From Symsagittifera roscoffensis (taxonomy: Eukaryota > Xenacoelomorpha > Acoela > Convolutidae): a stretch of 64,000 nt of DNA. The first letter of the stretch is position 1. Each line of letters starts with the position of its first letter. Below, piece after piece: positions 1 through 42,047 of this stretch. A program made the translations under genes and the position numbers. The stretch covers positions 54,914,928 through 54,978,927 of the forward strand of contig NC_087069.1 in the NCBI RefSeq assembly GCF_963678635.1. Reading direction: 5' to 3'. The notes beneath the pieces were generated by a model. It had not been told where the DNA came from. It searched no databases and was given only the letters and a program-made list of their open reading frames with translations.

Positions 1-103
1 GTGCAAAATATTAATAGAGTTTTAAAACAATTTGAAGAAGTTTTTTATTTTTTATTTTTCTTTTGTGTATTTTGCAGGTGATCGTTGGATGAAGACTAAA
101 ATT

Positions 104-182
104 CTAAATAAGACATGGATAAAGAATGGTTAGTTTTTTATTTTTAATTTATTAGTTAATAATATGTATAAATTATACTTAC
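104..182 (-). other. Predicted 79-nt intron just after the last ORF (minus copy)
   Basis: On the minus strand the stop codon of the 602-codon ORF is followed by CAG and the donor GTAAGT (177-182). After it come a CTAAC-type branch motif, a pyrimidine-rich stretch and an acceptor ending TATTTAG at 104. The same intron, also 79 nt, is present in the plus-strand copy at 31906-31984. Confidence 0.6.
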
Positions 183-185
183 CTG

Positions 186-1994
186 TTAGTCGTCGGGGAA
201 AAAACCGTGGGGGAAGATGTCGTGGATGAGGTCGGAATTTGTTAGTAGTTTTGCTAGTATGCGGATGATGTTTTTAGTTTGAAGCAGTGGCCAAAGCAAT
301 TGAAGTGCTTTAATGGTGTTTAGTTCTTCAGTGCCAACTGCAAACTCATAAGGTGTGTTTTGGATGAGATTATATAATTTGTGATTGTATTTAGTGTTGT
401 GGATGAATTCTAGTATCGGGATTTCTATAGGTTGAACAAATTCATGTGGGATAAGGAAGGGTCTGGATTCTTCTGCGTTGAAGGTCTTCGTGATGGGACA
501 AAAAATATACATTTGGGTTATGGGGTCGTAATTGCGAAGAATACCATGAAGGTTAGTATCTTTGATGCAATATGTGAAGTTAAGAAAAAATGGTGAAGTG
601 TATTTAGATTTAATAAATTGAAAATGGTGGTGTGGTTGTCTTGACGGAGTGTGTAGATCAAAGTGATTTTGTATGAATCGATAATATGTATATGTGTGAG
701 TTTGTTTAGTGCGTAACATAATGTCGTGTGAGCAGTGCAAATCTCTTTCATGTGGTGCAAGGAAATGAAAGGTTAGTGAAAATAATTGAAATCGTTCTTT
801 AAAACTTTCGTAAGCTTGTGTGTCGGTTAGTGCTTCAGAAATTATGTGGTCAAATTTGCGATCAAATATATTGAGTGTAAATACATAAGGTGTTTTAATG
901 AAGAATTTTTCTGTGATTTATGGGTTAGCGAAGCGATCATCGTCTAAAAATTGGTCTTGGTTAGTTCGGATGATGTTATGATCGTAATATTCTAGCGTAT
1001 ATTCGTTAGCTCGGGGTGCAGTGTATGTTTTTAGTGACTTTTTATATCCTATATAAGTAAATTTTCTATGTGTTAGTGGTGTAGTGAGTCGATATAGCAT
1101 GTCTTGATTTCTTTCTATATCGATGTGAGTATTAGATAAAGGTAAGCAAAGGGGGTTAGTAAAATGATAATATGATGTCCAAGGAAGGGTAGGCATTAAG
1201 ACGTGTTCATCTACAAAACTACGTGTGTCGTTAGTGTCGTTAGGGGTGTTCAAGGTATACTGTGGAAATGAGGGTAAGATGATTTTTAAAAATTCTTTCG
1301 TGTTAGTGTGATTTGGATGATTTATATATTCACGGGCTGTTCCTGGTTTTGTTGGAAATGGATGGTTGGGGAATTTTCTTTTGAAAGTGGGATAAGCTCT
1401 ATTAGTACTAATTGAAGATTCTGTGGATGTGGATGATGGTGCTAATGATGCGGTATAAGCTGAAGAGGGGGTAGGAGTGGGTGGGTTTGATGATTTTATT
1501 GTGGATGAAATCTGGTTTATACTGGAGGTGTCAAGGTGGAAGGGTTGTTGTTGTAGGGTGATAAAATTATCTAGTTCCGGGGAGATTTGGGGGGTGTCTG
1601 AAGAATTGGATGATCGGTCTGAATGAAGTGAAGAATAGGTTGGGGTGACTTGGGAAGCATAAGAGGGTGTAGAAATGGTTGGGACAGGGTTATTTGGTGG
1701 GATTGGTTGAAAAGGGGGTTTGGAAAAAACTGAGGGATTGGTTTGAAAATTAGTGGATGGAGATGGTTCAGAGTCTGCAAATTCATCAGGGGTTTCAATA
1801 TTTGGGTTATTGAGTTGTGAAATGGAGTATAAAACTGATATTTGTGAATTAGTATCTGAATTCATGCCTGATGATACATTATTGGTTGGAAAATCGGGTG
1901 GTGGGAAAGCAAAAAGTGGAATTATTGTAATTGGAGTGTTGAGGTTGGTTGGGTGGGATTTTGAGCGGTGTAGGGATCCAAATTGTCGGCTCAT
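186..1994 (-). pseudogene. 602-codon 3' accessory ORF of the retroelement, one in-frame stop
   Basis: This frame is 603 codons including its stop, exactly the length of the homologous ORF in the other copy (30094-31902). It is interrupted only by a TAA at 918-920, where the other copy has CAA. The start ATG at 1994-1992 overlaps the env stop as ATGA. The N-terminal ~210 residues are rich in Ser, Pro and Thr and look disordered. The C-terminal ~390 residues look folded, with many aromatic residues and no Cys-rich motif or membrane segment. I do not recognise the family. Conservation of length and frame in two diverged copies argues that it encodes a real protein of the element. Confidence 0.7.
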
Positions 1995-4041
1995 CGTGGG
2001 CTGAAAAAATTATTATTTTGAGACTGAAAAGCGGTGGTGTGGGGTTGTTCTATAATTTGTTCATAAGTATTTTCATCTAGGGAATGTTGTGTCATTATAT
2101 GTTGGATGGGACTTTGTGATATGGTTGGTCTAAAATTTGGATTATGTGTTATTGCTAAATTTCGAACATTTCGTGGGACTAGGGATAAAGGATGGTTTTG
2201 TGGTAGGGGTGGTAACTGTGGTGCTGTAGGCGTTGTGTCTACATCTTCTTTTATTTGTGCGTCTAAAAGAATTTTGTTTATTGATGATGAAAAAATTCCA
2301 AAAAATCCTGCAAATAGTATGCGTGCTACACTTGCTTGTTTGTTTACTTGTGTGTGTATAGCACATGTGTTGTAGATTCCTTTTAAGAGTGAAAAAAGAA
2401 ATCCTATGAAGTTAAACATTGCGTATAAACTAGTTAATTTTTCTAAGATATAATAGGGCCATCCTAGAAAATCAAGAATTTCATTTTTGAGTGTTACGAA
2501 ACTAACAATATTTATAGGCGAGATATCTTGTGGTCGGTATTTTTCACCGTTTAGATATATATTGTCTTAAATGTCTTTAAAATATCCGCTATAGTCTTGT
2601 GTATAAATGTCTGCAAATCCTGCGGTTTCGGCAAGTTTGCGTAAGTTTTGGTGAATTGATTGTCTTTGTATAGTGTCCATTTGTGTTAATAATTCTTGGA
2701 ATTGTTGTGTTCTAATGTGATGTTGGATATCGGATTTTGAATATATTCCAATTGATTGTAAGTCAATATTTGGGTTTCGAGCGATAGTTCTAATGCTTTC
2801 AGGTGAAAAATTTTTGAGTGATTGCATTAATGTGGGATATGGGGTAAGAAGGTAAAATTTATCTTCATCAGGGTTTAGTTGTACTACATTGTGGCTATTT
2901 TCTGATCCACAAGGGACTGCGGTATCCCAGAAATAGGTTCTTCTTGAAAGTGTGTCAACGAAATGTACTTTATTCTTATAAAAGATAGGGATTCTTTTAT
3001 AGCATCGTTTATCTCCAAAAACATATAGTGGTGATACTTTTTTGGTACAGGTATAAAACCATAAAATGTTTCCTTTGTAATCTAAAAAATTTGATCTATT
3101 TCCTGATAGTAAATATCCTGCATAGGGTATTTTTAATACTGCTAGTGCAAGTGATTGTAAGATTTGTGTTCTTTCTAATTCGCATAGTTGGTGAAGTGTT
3201 TCTAATTGTACATGTGTCTTCGGGGAACCAAACAATTGTTGCTTGTGTTCGTGTTGTAGGGTCACAATAGCCTTGATCGTTTTTACAAGGTAATCTAATT
3301 CCTTGATAGATCATTGTGTTGTCTGATAAATCGCGTGTGAGTTGTATTTTTTCGAGTTGTATTTTCCAATCGAAAAACATGATTTCTTGATATCCTTTAT
3401 TTTTCGTGTCTGCTTTGCAGTTTGATGGGTTATTTATACCAATATGTGGTATCCAGTGTTTATCGTGTATGTCATAAGTTAATCTTCCGTGTGCGCCATT
3501 ATATGGGTATTTTTCATCTAATTTTATATGTCCTTGATATCTTTCAAGTTCTGCTTGATGTACAGAGTCTGAAAAAACTTGGAAATATACTAACTTTCTA
3601 TCTGAGTTTTTATTTCTTGTGATATTTAGTCTAAGTAACTCGTTTTTACAATCTTCGGGATGTAGATGTAAAAGTCGTTCGATATTACTCTGGTAAAATG
3701 ATTCGTGGTCAAGTCGATTTTTATTTCCCTTGGAAATTTGTGAACAATGTACTTTCTTTTCAGAAAATGTTGCTGTGAATTTATATCCTATAACTGTTGT
3801 TGCTCGGGCTTTTGAATAAAGTGTTGCTATTACATTTGTAGTTTCTATAGCTTGTGGTTGTTTCGCATTGTGATACTTGATTTATTGCATATTTGTGTAG
3901 TGTTTTTTGTTCGTTTTCTTCACAATCATAATGTGTTACTAATAAATCTTGGGGTCCTGTGCGGGGAGAAGGGTTTATGTTTTGATTGGAGATTACTAGA
4001 AAAAGGAGTTGGAGAAAAATTGATATTTTTAGAATATACAT
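1991..4041 (-). pseudogene. Envelope-like glycoprotein gene, degraded copy
   Basis: The frame starts at the ATG at 4041, with a hydrophobic signal peptide (about residues 1-18) and a Cys-containing ectodomain. It then shifts frame several times; open pieces lie at 3781-4041, 3096-3380 and 2567-3265. Compared with the plus copy, about 0.5 kb of the ectodomain is deleted near 3210, directly after a DTCT stretch. The C-terminal piece (1991-2419) keeps the membrane anchor and tail but lacks about 18 residues of the tail. It ends in ATGA overlap with the next ORF. Not functional as it stands. Confidence 0.75.
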
Positions 4042-5162
4042 GTGTATGATAATCCTGAGTATGGGTTATAAAATGTGATGTAACCAATTGTCTTTTTGGT
4101 ATATCTGTCGTATTTATATATTACATCAGTTGTTATAAATGGTGGTGGTAATGATTGAGCTGTTATGTTTGGTGGGTTTAATGGGTAGGGATGTTGAGTA
4201 ATGTTGTTTAATTTAACTGTGATTTCAAACTTTAATTGTAGACTATTTTGTTGGAGTATTTGGATGTTGTGGTCACGAATGTCTTCGTGGATGTCTTGTC
4301 GATATTGTAGTCTATTGAGTGCCCAGTTGTGGAGGCGATTACTTTCTAGGTGTTGTCCAAATAATGGTGGAGGTGCTGTAAATGTATTCCAATCTAGTCT
4401 TAAAGGAATATTTGTTGATGATTGTTCTCGATATCTTGCGTGCAGGTTATTTGGAAAATTTAAGTTAAAAGGCGTCGGTGAAATTTGACTGATTGATGGT
4501 GTTGATGGTAGTGATAATGTTTCTGGTAGTGATGAGGATGTTGTTGTATCTGAAGAAATATCTATTGGGTCATTGGTTAAATTTGGTTCACCTTGTGTGA
4601 ATGAATGTGTTGTCCAATATGGTAGTCGTGATGTTGGATTTGGAGGGTTAAAGGGATTTTCACGTATTTGTTCAGATGTTGGTGTTGAACCTAAGTAATC
4701 TGAGGGTAGGCTTGAGGTGCTACGTTGTGAAAGAAGGGTAGGGTTTTCTGGTAATATACCGATGGGGTTTTCTGGGGTACTTTGTGATGGGGATTGAGGT
4801 ATATCAAAACGAACTCGGGGAGTTTGAGAATTTCTGTTTCGTCGAGGATGTATAATTTGTCTATTTATTTCTGCTGTATTTTGGTTTTGACTAAGATTGC
4901 GTATTCTACTTAGTTCTTGTGGTAGTGTTGGGTATAGGTTATACATTGGTTCACTTAGAGGTGCTTGTCGTTGAACTGGTTCTAGTGGTTCAGATAAGCG
5001 AGCGTGTCGTTCTTCAAAAGTATATGGGTTATCTTGAAAGGAAATTCGTGTAGATGTTTGGGGATTTTGGGTAGTTAAAGGTGTTATTGGGTTATCTTGG
5101 GATGATGTCGGTGAAGACTGACTTTGTGACTGTTGGTTAGCAATTTTTGTTGGTTTTTTGGT
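4029..5162 (-). CDS. Ser/Thr/Pro-rich accessory ORF of the retroelement (minus copy)
   Basis: The frame is open for 378 codons including the stop. A stop codon (5163-5165) directly precedes the open part. The first usable ATG is at 4946, giving 305 aa, but the protein-like composition begins upstream of it. The protein is rich in Ser, Thr, Pro, Asn and Gln for about 230 residues and ends in a more ordered segment that overlaps the env start by 13 nt. The homologous frame in the plus copy (26364-27482) is also open and has no ATG at this point, so the true N terminus may come from splicing. Function unknown. Confidence 0.6.
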   Translation of the reverse strand, partial: TKKPTKIANQQSQSQSSPTSSQDNPITPLTTQNPQTSTRISFQDNPYTFEERHARLSEPLEPVQRQAPLSEPMYNLYPTLPQELSRIRNLSQNQNTAEINRQIIHPRRNRNSQTPRVRFDIPQSPSQSTPENPIGILPENPTLLSQRSTSSLPSDYLGSTPTSEQIRENPFNPPNPTSRLPYWTTHSFTQGEPNLTNDPIDISSDTTTSSSLPETLSLPSTPSISQISPTPFNLNFPNNLHARYREQSSTNIPLRLDWNTFTAPPPLFGQHLESNRLHNWALNRLQYRQDIHEDIRDHNIQILQQNSLQLKFEITVKLNNITQHPYPLNPPNITAQSLPPPFITTDVIYKYDRYTKKTIGYITFYNPYSGLSYTCIF

Positions 5163-5170
5163 CTATTCTT

Positions 5171-5359
5171 TTAGTGAAAAAATTTATGTTTATTATAATA
5201 TTCTTCTAGAAAAAGAATTAGGAGGATTGTTGCTAGGGCGAATGTGATAATTGCTTTCTTTATACATTTGCATATTGTCAAGATGAGGGATGATAGAAAT
5301 GTTAGAAAAATTACAAATGGTAAAAAAATATCGGTTCTACTAAAAATGGTTCGTATCAT
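5171..5359 (-). CDS. Small two-membrane-segment protein of the retroelement (minus copy)
   Basis: 62 aa. Two hydrophobic stretches (about residues 11-30 and 36-52) are separated by a short basic loop containing CKCIKK. The tail is charged. The plus copy has a protein of the same length at 26167-26355 with very few changes. The size and layout resemble small viral membrane proteins, but there is no specific family match. Confidence 0.55.
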   Translation of the reverse strand: MIRTIFSRTDIFLPFVIFLTFLSSLILTICKCIKKAIITFALATILLILFLEEYYNKHKFFH

Positions 5360-5425
5360 TTAGACAAGTTTTGTGAATCGTACCTGTGGATATAGTCAAG
5401 AGCTTTTGAAAGCTGGAGGTATAGT

Positions 5426-5587
5426 TCAAATATGGAATAAAAAATTTAAAAAAATATTGCAAAAAATGATTAAAATTATTACAAAAGATTCACAGATATC
5501 AAAAAGAAATATTATGAAAAGTTTTAATATCGTAAAAAATTGTTTGAGATTTGTTAGAATTATGTTGACTGAATGAGAGAAGAGCAT
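5426..5587 (-). pseudogene. Small hydrophobic ORF, truncated by frameshift (minus copy)
   Basis: 53 codons are open from the ATG at 5587. The first ~45 residues match the 76-aa hydrophobic ORF of the plus copy at 25940-26170. An apparent one-base difference in a run of T on the minus strand then shifts the frame into a stop. The product would be almost entirely hydrophobic. Confidence 0.45.
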
Positions 5588-6180
5588 TTAAGAAATGACT
5601 TCTCGATCGAATATTTTTTGTTGTTTGAGGCAATTTTCAAGTGTGGTCGGATTATTTATTGGTTTTTTGACAAGTGGGCTGAGTTTTGTGAAAAATTGTT
5701 GGGGGCAATTTTTCTGGTGATCGGGAGGTCTTCTTTTTCTTTATTTTTATTTGTCAAATGATCCGGGGTATTTTGAGATTTTTATACTTTAGGCTAATTA
5801 AAATGGTCGGTCTTTTACTTTAGGCTAAGTTAACAGATTTGTTTTGGGGGGTATTCGAGGTCTGAGTTGGGGAAATATTGTTGATCTTTGGGTTATTAGA
5901 TAAGGGAGGGTTATGATATTATGGTGATATTTATTTTAGTTGTCAAATTGGGGTGGTTTGCTTATTTTTGACCTGGAGGTCGTAAAGTTATAGTTATAGA
6001 TATGCCTGGAGTTTTATATCGTTCGTCTAGCTGATCTGTGTTAAAGTTAGAGAAGGTGACGGATTGGATGAATCCTATTGGCTAATTATGAACTAGAATC
6101 GCTGCCTGGTTGTCAGCATGTTATTTTGAAAAATGAAAATTCAAAATGTTTCAGAGGTGTAAAGATTATTAAATATAAAA
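5588..6180 (-). other. Spacer between pol and the small membrane ORFs
   Basis: No coding frame is visible. The homologous spacer in the plus copy is 25374-25939, and the two remain alignable throughout. It could hold splice acceptors for env-type subgenomic RNA, but none is decisive. Confidence 0.5.
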
Positions 6181-9150
6181 TTAAAGCTGTTTTTGAAATT
6201 CGACTTTCTTTAATATTTTAGATTGTGGTATGAATATTTTATAGTTTTTACGCGGTTGATTTCTAAGTCGTGATGACTCTCTATGTTCTGATTTGTCAAT
6301 TTGCTCTTGGGGTATTACTTTTTCTATCATTTTTCTATTTTTTCTTTCTTTTTGAGATGTATTTTGATCTAGCTTTTTTGTAATGTTTTTTGTTGTAGTT
6401 AATTTTGTATTTTGGTTTTCGAGGTGAATGTCATTTTGTTTTTTTGTTGTGTTTTCCATATGTAGATTACTTTGAATAATTTTTAATCCTGTAAAAGAAT
6501 ATAATTGAGTTAGTACGCGTAGTGCGTATTCTTTTGGGTAATAAGGTAATAGGTTGTTTCGATGTTGAACAATTTCTTTTTGTTCTGAGTCGGTGATTTC
6601 ATATGTGATATCAGTGGGTTTTGCAATTATTTGGTATGGTCCTTTACGAAGGGTTTGTAATTTTTTAGAAATTCCTTTTTGAGTGTTAAAATTGGGTATT
6701 AAAACAAATGTTCCAATTTTTAAATCGGAGGCTGGTGTAAAGCGTGAATTTATTTGTTCATTAATGTTTTGTCTTTGTAATAACTTTTTTGTTACTTTTT
6801 GGTAAATTTCATTGTGTTTTTTATCTCTGTTTAAAATCCATTCGGTGTGTGTACCGGAGGCTAATTTAAGAATTTGTGGGTGATGAAAATGATCTTCATC
6901 GTGTGTGTGTAAAGGTAGGTTATAACAAATTGAGTCTTTATTTGGTTGACAATAACTTTGTGCATTTTTATGAGAGTTTGCTGTAAACATTATCGGTTTG
7001 CGTGGCTTTTGGTTAAAAACCATTTCATATGGTGACATTCCTAGAGTTGTCGGTGATTTGTGAATTATATGCTAAGGGAAATAGTTTTACATCTGCTGAC
7101 CATTCGTTGTATCTTGTATCATTTCCATTGATGATACATCTAAGATATTCTTGTAGTGAACGGTTCATACCTTCGACTAAGCCGTTTGTCCAAGGTGCGT
7201 GAGATGTACGTGGTTTGTGTTTGATGTTATATAAATGACATAGTGTGATGATTTCATTATTTATGAATTCTGTACTGTTGTCTGTAACTAAAATTTCTGG
7301 TAGTCCAAATTTGGCTATCCAGTGTTCATAAAGTGTTGTGTAAGCATAATAAGCGTTACAATGTGGTACTGGGTTAAGTGCTACATAATGTGTAAATGCG
7401 TCAACAATTACCATAATGTAGGAGTTTCCTTCGGATGAGGGTGAAATTGGTCCTTTTGTATCAAATGAGATACGGTGGTTAAAGTACAAACTTTGTCCTT
7501 TAAAATCTTGTTTTTGTGATATTTGTTTTTGATTTGGATAAGGTTTATTTAGCTGACATACTATACAATCATTGCATAGTACTTTTATCCAAATTGGTGC
7601 CTTTGGAAAATAAAAATTTTGTATGAAATTTGAATATGTTTTTTCTGATCCAGAGTGTCCTTTAATGTTTTGTGTATGTGAAATATTGAAAGCTATGAGA
7701 ATCTTACTTAAAGGGAGACAGGGAACTGTAGATTCATTTAATTGGTATTCTAGAAGGTCTGTGTTTTCATTAATTGTTGTATTATTAAATTTTCGAAAAT
7801 AGTTGTATCTGCCTTGACGGGTTTAGTTTTATACTTGTGCCATGATTTTTGTTGTCTAATTACTGGGTCAAAATTTTGGTATTGTTTCAAGGTCGGAATT
7901 GTAATTTTTTCTGTTGGAGGGAGAAAAATGTTTTCAATTTCTAATTTAGATAAAGGAATTGTATCAAGTGGGTCATGTAGGTCAAAAAGTTGATTTATTG
8001 TGTACTTTGAATCGTTTGTTTGTGGTCCTGATAAATTTATTTTATCTGTTAGATTTTCTTTTTCAATTAAAGGAAAAAAGTCTTTTTTATGCGAGTGTTG
8101 TTTTAGTCTTTTTTGTTGGGTGTTATTTTTTATCCATTGTGAATATGGAATTGGTTTAAAAGTTGATGATCCAAATAGATCAACTTCGTAGTGGTTATTT
8201 TGGCAATCTAAATACAGTGGGAAGTGTTGTAGATTATTTATCTGGGATTGTTCAACGTCAGTTTTAACTGCATATTTGCATTCTAGTCGGGATGATGTTT
8301 CGTTTTCTGCAAGGTAGAATTTTATATTTTTGGGTATTTCAACTGTAGTTTTACGTGTAAGTAATTCAGGTGGTGTATTGCGACTTAAGGTATCTGGTAA
8401 AGCAAGATTTTTTCCTGCGGTCCAAACTATATGTAAGTTTGGGAATTTCATTAAAATTAGTTGAAATCTATAAACTCGGTGATTTGGATTAGATTTTTGT
8501 GTAAAAAGAAAGATGATTGGCTTGTGATCTGTAAATAGAACTGTTGGATGTTTTGATCCAAGTATCAGAAATTCATATTCTGTTAGTGTATATATTATGG
8601 CTGTACATTCTCTCATTAGAGTTGAGAGTCGTAGCTCTGCTTGAGTAAATAATCGAGAATTTGCTGATATAAGGTTCATTTTGTTTGTACCATTGTGTGA
8701 TTGTAATAATGCTGCGCCGATGCCAAAGTTCGAAGCATCGCACATGGCATAAAATGGTTGATTTGGATCTGGAATTGTATTCGAAATTTGTTCAGTTAAG
8801 AGTTTTTTAATTTCTCCAAATCGTGCTTGATGTTCTGTATTCCATTCAAAATTATTTTGTTGTCTAAGTATATTATAGAATGATCTTAGGTATAATTGCA
8901 TTTTATAGACATATTTGCTTAAAAAATTTAACATTCCAAGGAATTCTTGGATTTTCTTTTTATTTGTTGGTGGTTAGAGCTTCTGAATAGCATCAATGCG
9001 TGATTTTAATGGAGTGATTGTTTTTCTTTCTATATTATGTCCTAAGAATTTAACTCGTGTTAAAAAGAAGTGTGATTTATCGGGAGCGGCCTTCAAATTT
9101 TCATTTTGAAGTATTTTGTGATAGTGTTCTAAAACATTGAACATTTCTTT
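6181..9150 (-). pseudogene. Pol remnant: RT 3' part, RNase H, integrase
   Basis: Reading leftward from about 9150: the end of RT, RNase H (CDASNFGIGAALL near 8740; TDHKP near 8530), the integrase zinc region, the integrase core (7025-7489, with VTDN and a later catalytic-type Glu), a GPYQI motif and a basic tail (SSRLRNQPRKNYK). The RT catalytic box is absent. Breaks include an in-frame stop at 8974-8976, a 28-bp deletion near 7796 relative to the other copy, and a one-base insertion near 7052. The glycine of the usual DNGTEF-like core motif is Ser here. Non-functional. Confidence 0.85.
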
Positions 9151-9165
9151 TTTGTTTGCCTCACT

Positions 9166-9175
9166 GGTCGCACCA
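9166..9175 (-). other. Primer-binding site core of the minus copy
   Basis: On the minus strand TGGTGCGACC lies 2 nt inside the LTR end, the same spacing and sequence as in the plus copy (15456). TGG pairs with the CCA end of a tRNA. The match to the longer site of the plus copy stops after TGGTGCGACCA, where the deletion junction begins. Confidence 0.7.
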
Positions 9176-9177
9176 GA

Positions 9178-9590
9178 TGAGTTAGGACCGATGTGGTGGT
9201 TAACTCATAGAGTAATTTCGGATAGGGTACACCGTCTGCTCGTCACGCTATCTTATTTTCGGCCGGATAGATTCGTGCAACTTCTTAGTCTAATACCGAT
9301 CCTAATCTTTCTCTTATACTATCTAGTCTCAGGTTGTTTAACTAATCTCTGCTAGGCTCAATAGATCTAGGGTATACTGGTTTATTGCGGCTGCTGAAGT
9401 CTTCTTGGAGAGTCAACTAATTTCTAAGTTAAATTCAAATCTCTCTGATGCTGAAATTACAAGTAATTTCAGCACTTACAAATAAGTGGGTTGTTAGTTA
9501 GATGGATCATGATTGGTTAATATTAAATACTTTACAGTGGTAAAATATCTAATTTATCCAATCATAAAATGTAGTTTAGATCAGGTTCCA
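9178..9590 (-). repeat. 5' LTR of the minus copy
   Basis: 413 bp. On the minus strand it begins TGGAACC and ends CTCA, so it has TG...CA ends. It matches the 410-bp LTRs of the plus copy with scattered substitutions and a small length difference near its 3' end (about 9190-9205). The hairpin at about 9449-9474 is kept. The base sequence GTTT follows at 9591; the matching target duplication would be outside the window. Confidence 0.9.
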
Positions 9591-11156
9591 GTTTATCTCG
9601 GGAATCCACATACAAAAAACCGCCTTTTTGTGTTGGAACTTTTTTTCAATTTTGTCTCTAAAAACGGCAAGCACATCCTTTGAAACACAAAAGATCGAAA
9701 TTACTGATGAAAACTTAATTCAAATTCGTGCTGGGCATTGTACTGCTAAAATAGTGGGTTTTGAGTTTCTCAACTTTAATTCTATTCCAACTTTCGACAA
9801 AAAATAAAATAATTGTTGTTTTTTTTCTCAAAACAAAATTCAACAAAAAAAGGTTGACGGAATTTTTTTACACCATTCAAAGATTTTATTGTCTTGAAGT
9901 CAAATTTACATAAAAGATATTTCACGTGTGTTCATTTTTGTAAAAATGATGACGGTTGAAAAATCCCATTTTGGTTAATTTTGCCAGTTTGGCACAATTA
10001 TTGCTGTTTTCCTCATTTTTACCATTTAAGCTCAGATTTAATCCAGCTTAGAAATTTTCGATAATGAAGTGAGTCATTATTAATTTAGTCTATTTTCTAC
10101 TTTTCTAGATTCAAAGTATATTATTTTCTACTATACATAGCGAGTGGGGGGTGATTCAAAAAAATCTGAAAAACTCTTTCTCCTTTTTTAATTTTTTTTT
10201 TGTTTTTGAAATCAAATACTACTGCATAGACCTCAAAAAGCAGTCGAAACGTTCAAGGTTTTGCCCTGATGCAAGCAGTCTTGTTTCTTTTTTTATTGCG
10301 AATGGAAACTACTAACTATACAAATTTAATTTCTTGCTTGTGCAGTGACAAGCATCTCGCTGTTTTCTTTTTTGTTATATTTCGACTTTGTCAAAATTTG
10401 CTGCTGTTATTTTTTTCATAAGGCAAAAAGGTTGGTTGATCTTGATAAACTCAGATAAGTTAGATGCCGTAGGATTCCACCTCTCGGGAGAATTCGTACT
10501 ATCGTGAACAATAAAATTCAGTGGAAATAGTTTCAGCTGTAAAACAACATTAAGCTTGTGTTTATAGGGGTGCTGAGAAGCAAGGAAAAGTTTTGCAACC
10601 AGTTTTACTTTTAAACGGGCATTTTTATGGCAGGCAAATCACAACCGTAAAGGCAATAATAAGAATTTTCATTCGTGGCCCAATCATTTTCGCAAAGCTT
10701 TCCACAACTGACGAGCAAAAAAAAACATTTGACATGGTAGTGCCTAGCACATCTACTTCAAAAAACAGACAACTCGTAACAGGTGACTAATCGTTACATA
10801 AGATTTAGCGGGAAAAATATTCAGACGTAGAATACCTCTTCAAGCGAATGCCGTGTTACGAATGGTCGAAGATTTTTTGTTAAAAAAACTAGCTATTGCT
10901 TATATGCTCTAGGGGTCTTGACTTTTTTTCAGAGCTTGGTCAAACATAAATATAATCAGTAACATGAAAAAAAGCAGTGTATTCAAAAATATAATTATAT
11001 TTTCAATTTTTTCATCAACACTTTTTTTTGTTCAGCTGTAATCAAGCTCTAAAGAGCAACAGAGTGCGAAAGATATAAGCATTTATTTACTTCTTTTTGA
11101 AATTTTTTGATTATTCGCCAAATGAGCCGAAATTGTTACTCTGTGTGTTTATTTAG
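9591..11156. other. Probable host intron sequence without recognised features
   Basis: AT-rich sequence with many homopolymer runs. A 65-codon open frame at 10593-10790 has no splice-site or codon support. I see no exon that would join in phase to the exon at 11157, so the upstream exon may lie left of the window. Confidence 0.4.
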
Positions 11157-40956
<29,800 letters not shown>

Positions 40957-42047
40957 ACTTGATCTAAACATTAATCAAACTTGATGAAAATGACAAAAAA
41001 CCTAATTTAATTGTTTGGGTTTTGGTATAGTTGATATATTAGAATGATTGTTGCTTTTTGGAAAAATGCAGGTTATTCGGAAACTTGAGAATCGCGATTT
41101 GGCGCTTTCTTCAAATTGATCTTATTGACCTACCCAAAAACTAATTTTGATAATACAAAAAAGAACAAAAGACGTCTCGGAGAAACTAGTTTGGTCGAAC
41201 TAAAAAAACTGATTGTTTTTCGAAAAAAGGATGCTTTCTCGCGAAAAAATTCGTTCCGCCATTTGTTGAAAACAAAAACAATCATTCTCATTTTAGATCT
41301 CTATTATAGTGACATGAAAATTGAACATTTACATCGACTTTAGAAGTGACGATGAAAGAAGATTTAATTTTTCTATCCAGTTCAAAATTTTTATAGCAAA
41401 ATGACTGCAAGCGGAGTTCACTTTCAGATTTCAGCGGGAAAGATGAGAAGAAATAAATAAGGAAAGAAGATTCGTTTAAACACTAAATTTAAAAAAGGAA
41501 CGGAAGTTAAAACTAAGACTGCTCGTATCAGAGCAAAATTCCTTTGTCGAGTCTGGCCGTTAAGAATTGTCAAGTACTGACTTTAGTTTATGTATTTACC
41601 TTGTGGCGTTTTGGTGCATCATTAGTGGCTCAAGATTAAGCCTCTGGTTGGTTTAACTTAAAAAAACTGTTATCTCCATTTGCAGTCACAAATTATTCGA
41701 AACAATTATCTTGTATCAATTCAACTGCTGTTCAGAAAACAAGGTACATTATAGCCCAAATCAACTATTCTAAACTGATCAATGTTCTCCCAATCTAAAA
41801 TCCACATTTCGAAAAAAAAATGCGGATTTTGATCGGAGGGAATACAGTTTTTTCGAATTTTGAGCTCGAGGTTATTAAGGTTAAAAGTTTTATTAATGTC
41901 CGGATGAGCAACCACTCAATAACAGAAGTTTCATCATTCTTAAGCCGGAGAACTAATTTTTGTCTGGCCTTGTGTTCGTAAAACAACATGCTGAACAATT
42001 AGCAGCTATAGGATGAAAATAATTTTACGACTTCATTTTGCAACCCA
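40957..42047. other. 3' untranslated and intergenic sequence
   Basis: Contains AATAAA at 41452. Frames at 41116-41343 and 41721-41998 have no supporting signal. Confidence 0.4.

Larger units (their letters stand above)
1..9590 (-). mobile_element. Env-bearing Ty3/gypsy-like LTR retroelement, internally deleted copy, 3' end outside window
   Basis: Reading the minus strand from 9590 downward gives a 413-bp LTR, a primer-binding site, then pol, two small membrane ORFs, a Ser/Thr/Pro-rich ORF, env and the 602-codon 3' ORF, in the same order as the plus-strand element at 15044-33924. The leader, the 586-aa ORF, gag, protease and the first part of RT (including the catalytic YLDD box) are missing. 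The sequence passes from just inside the primer site (about 9160) to the RT segment that corresponds to about 22375 in the other copy, so roughly 6.9 kb is absent. Env has a further deletion of about 0.5 kb. The 3' LTR lies left of position 1. The copy cannot be autonomous. Confidence 0.9.

Noticed and set aside
10593-10790. 65-codon frame between the two proviruses
   Set aside because: No splice sites that join in phase to the exon at 11157, and composition like intron.
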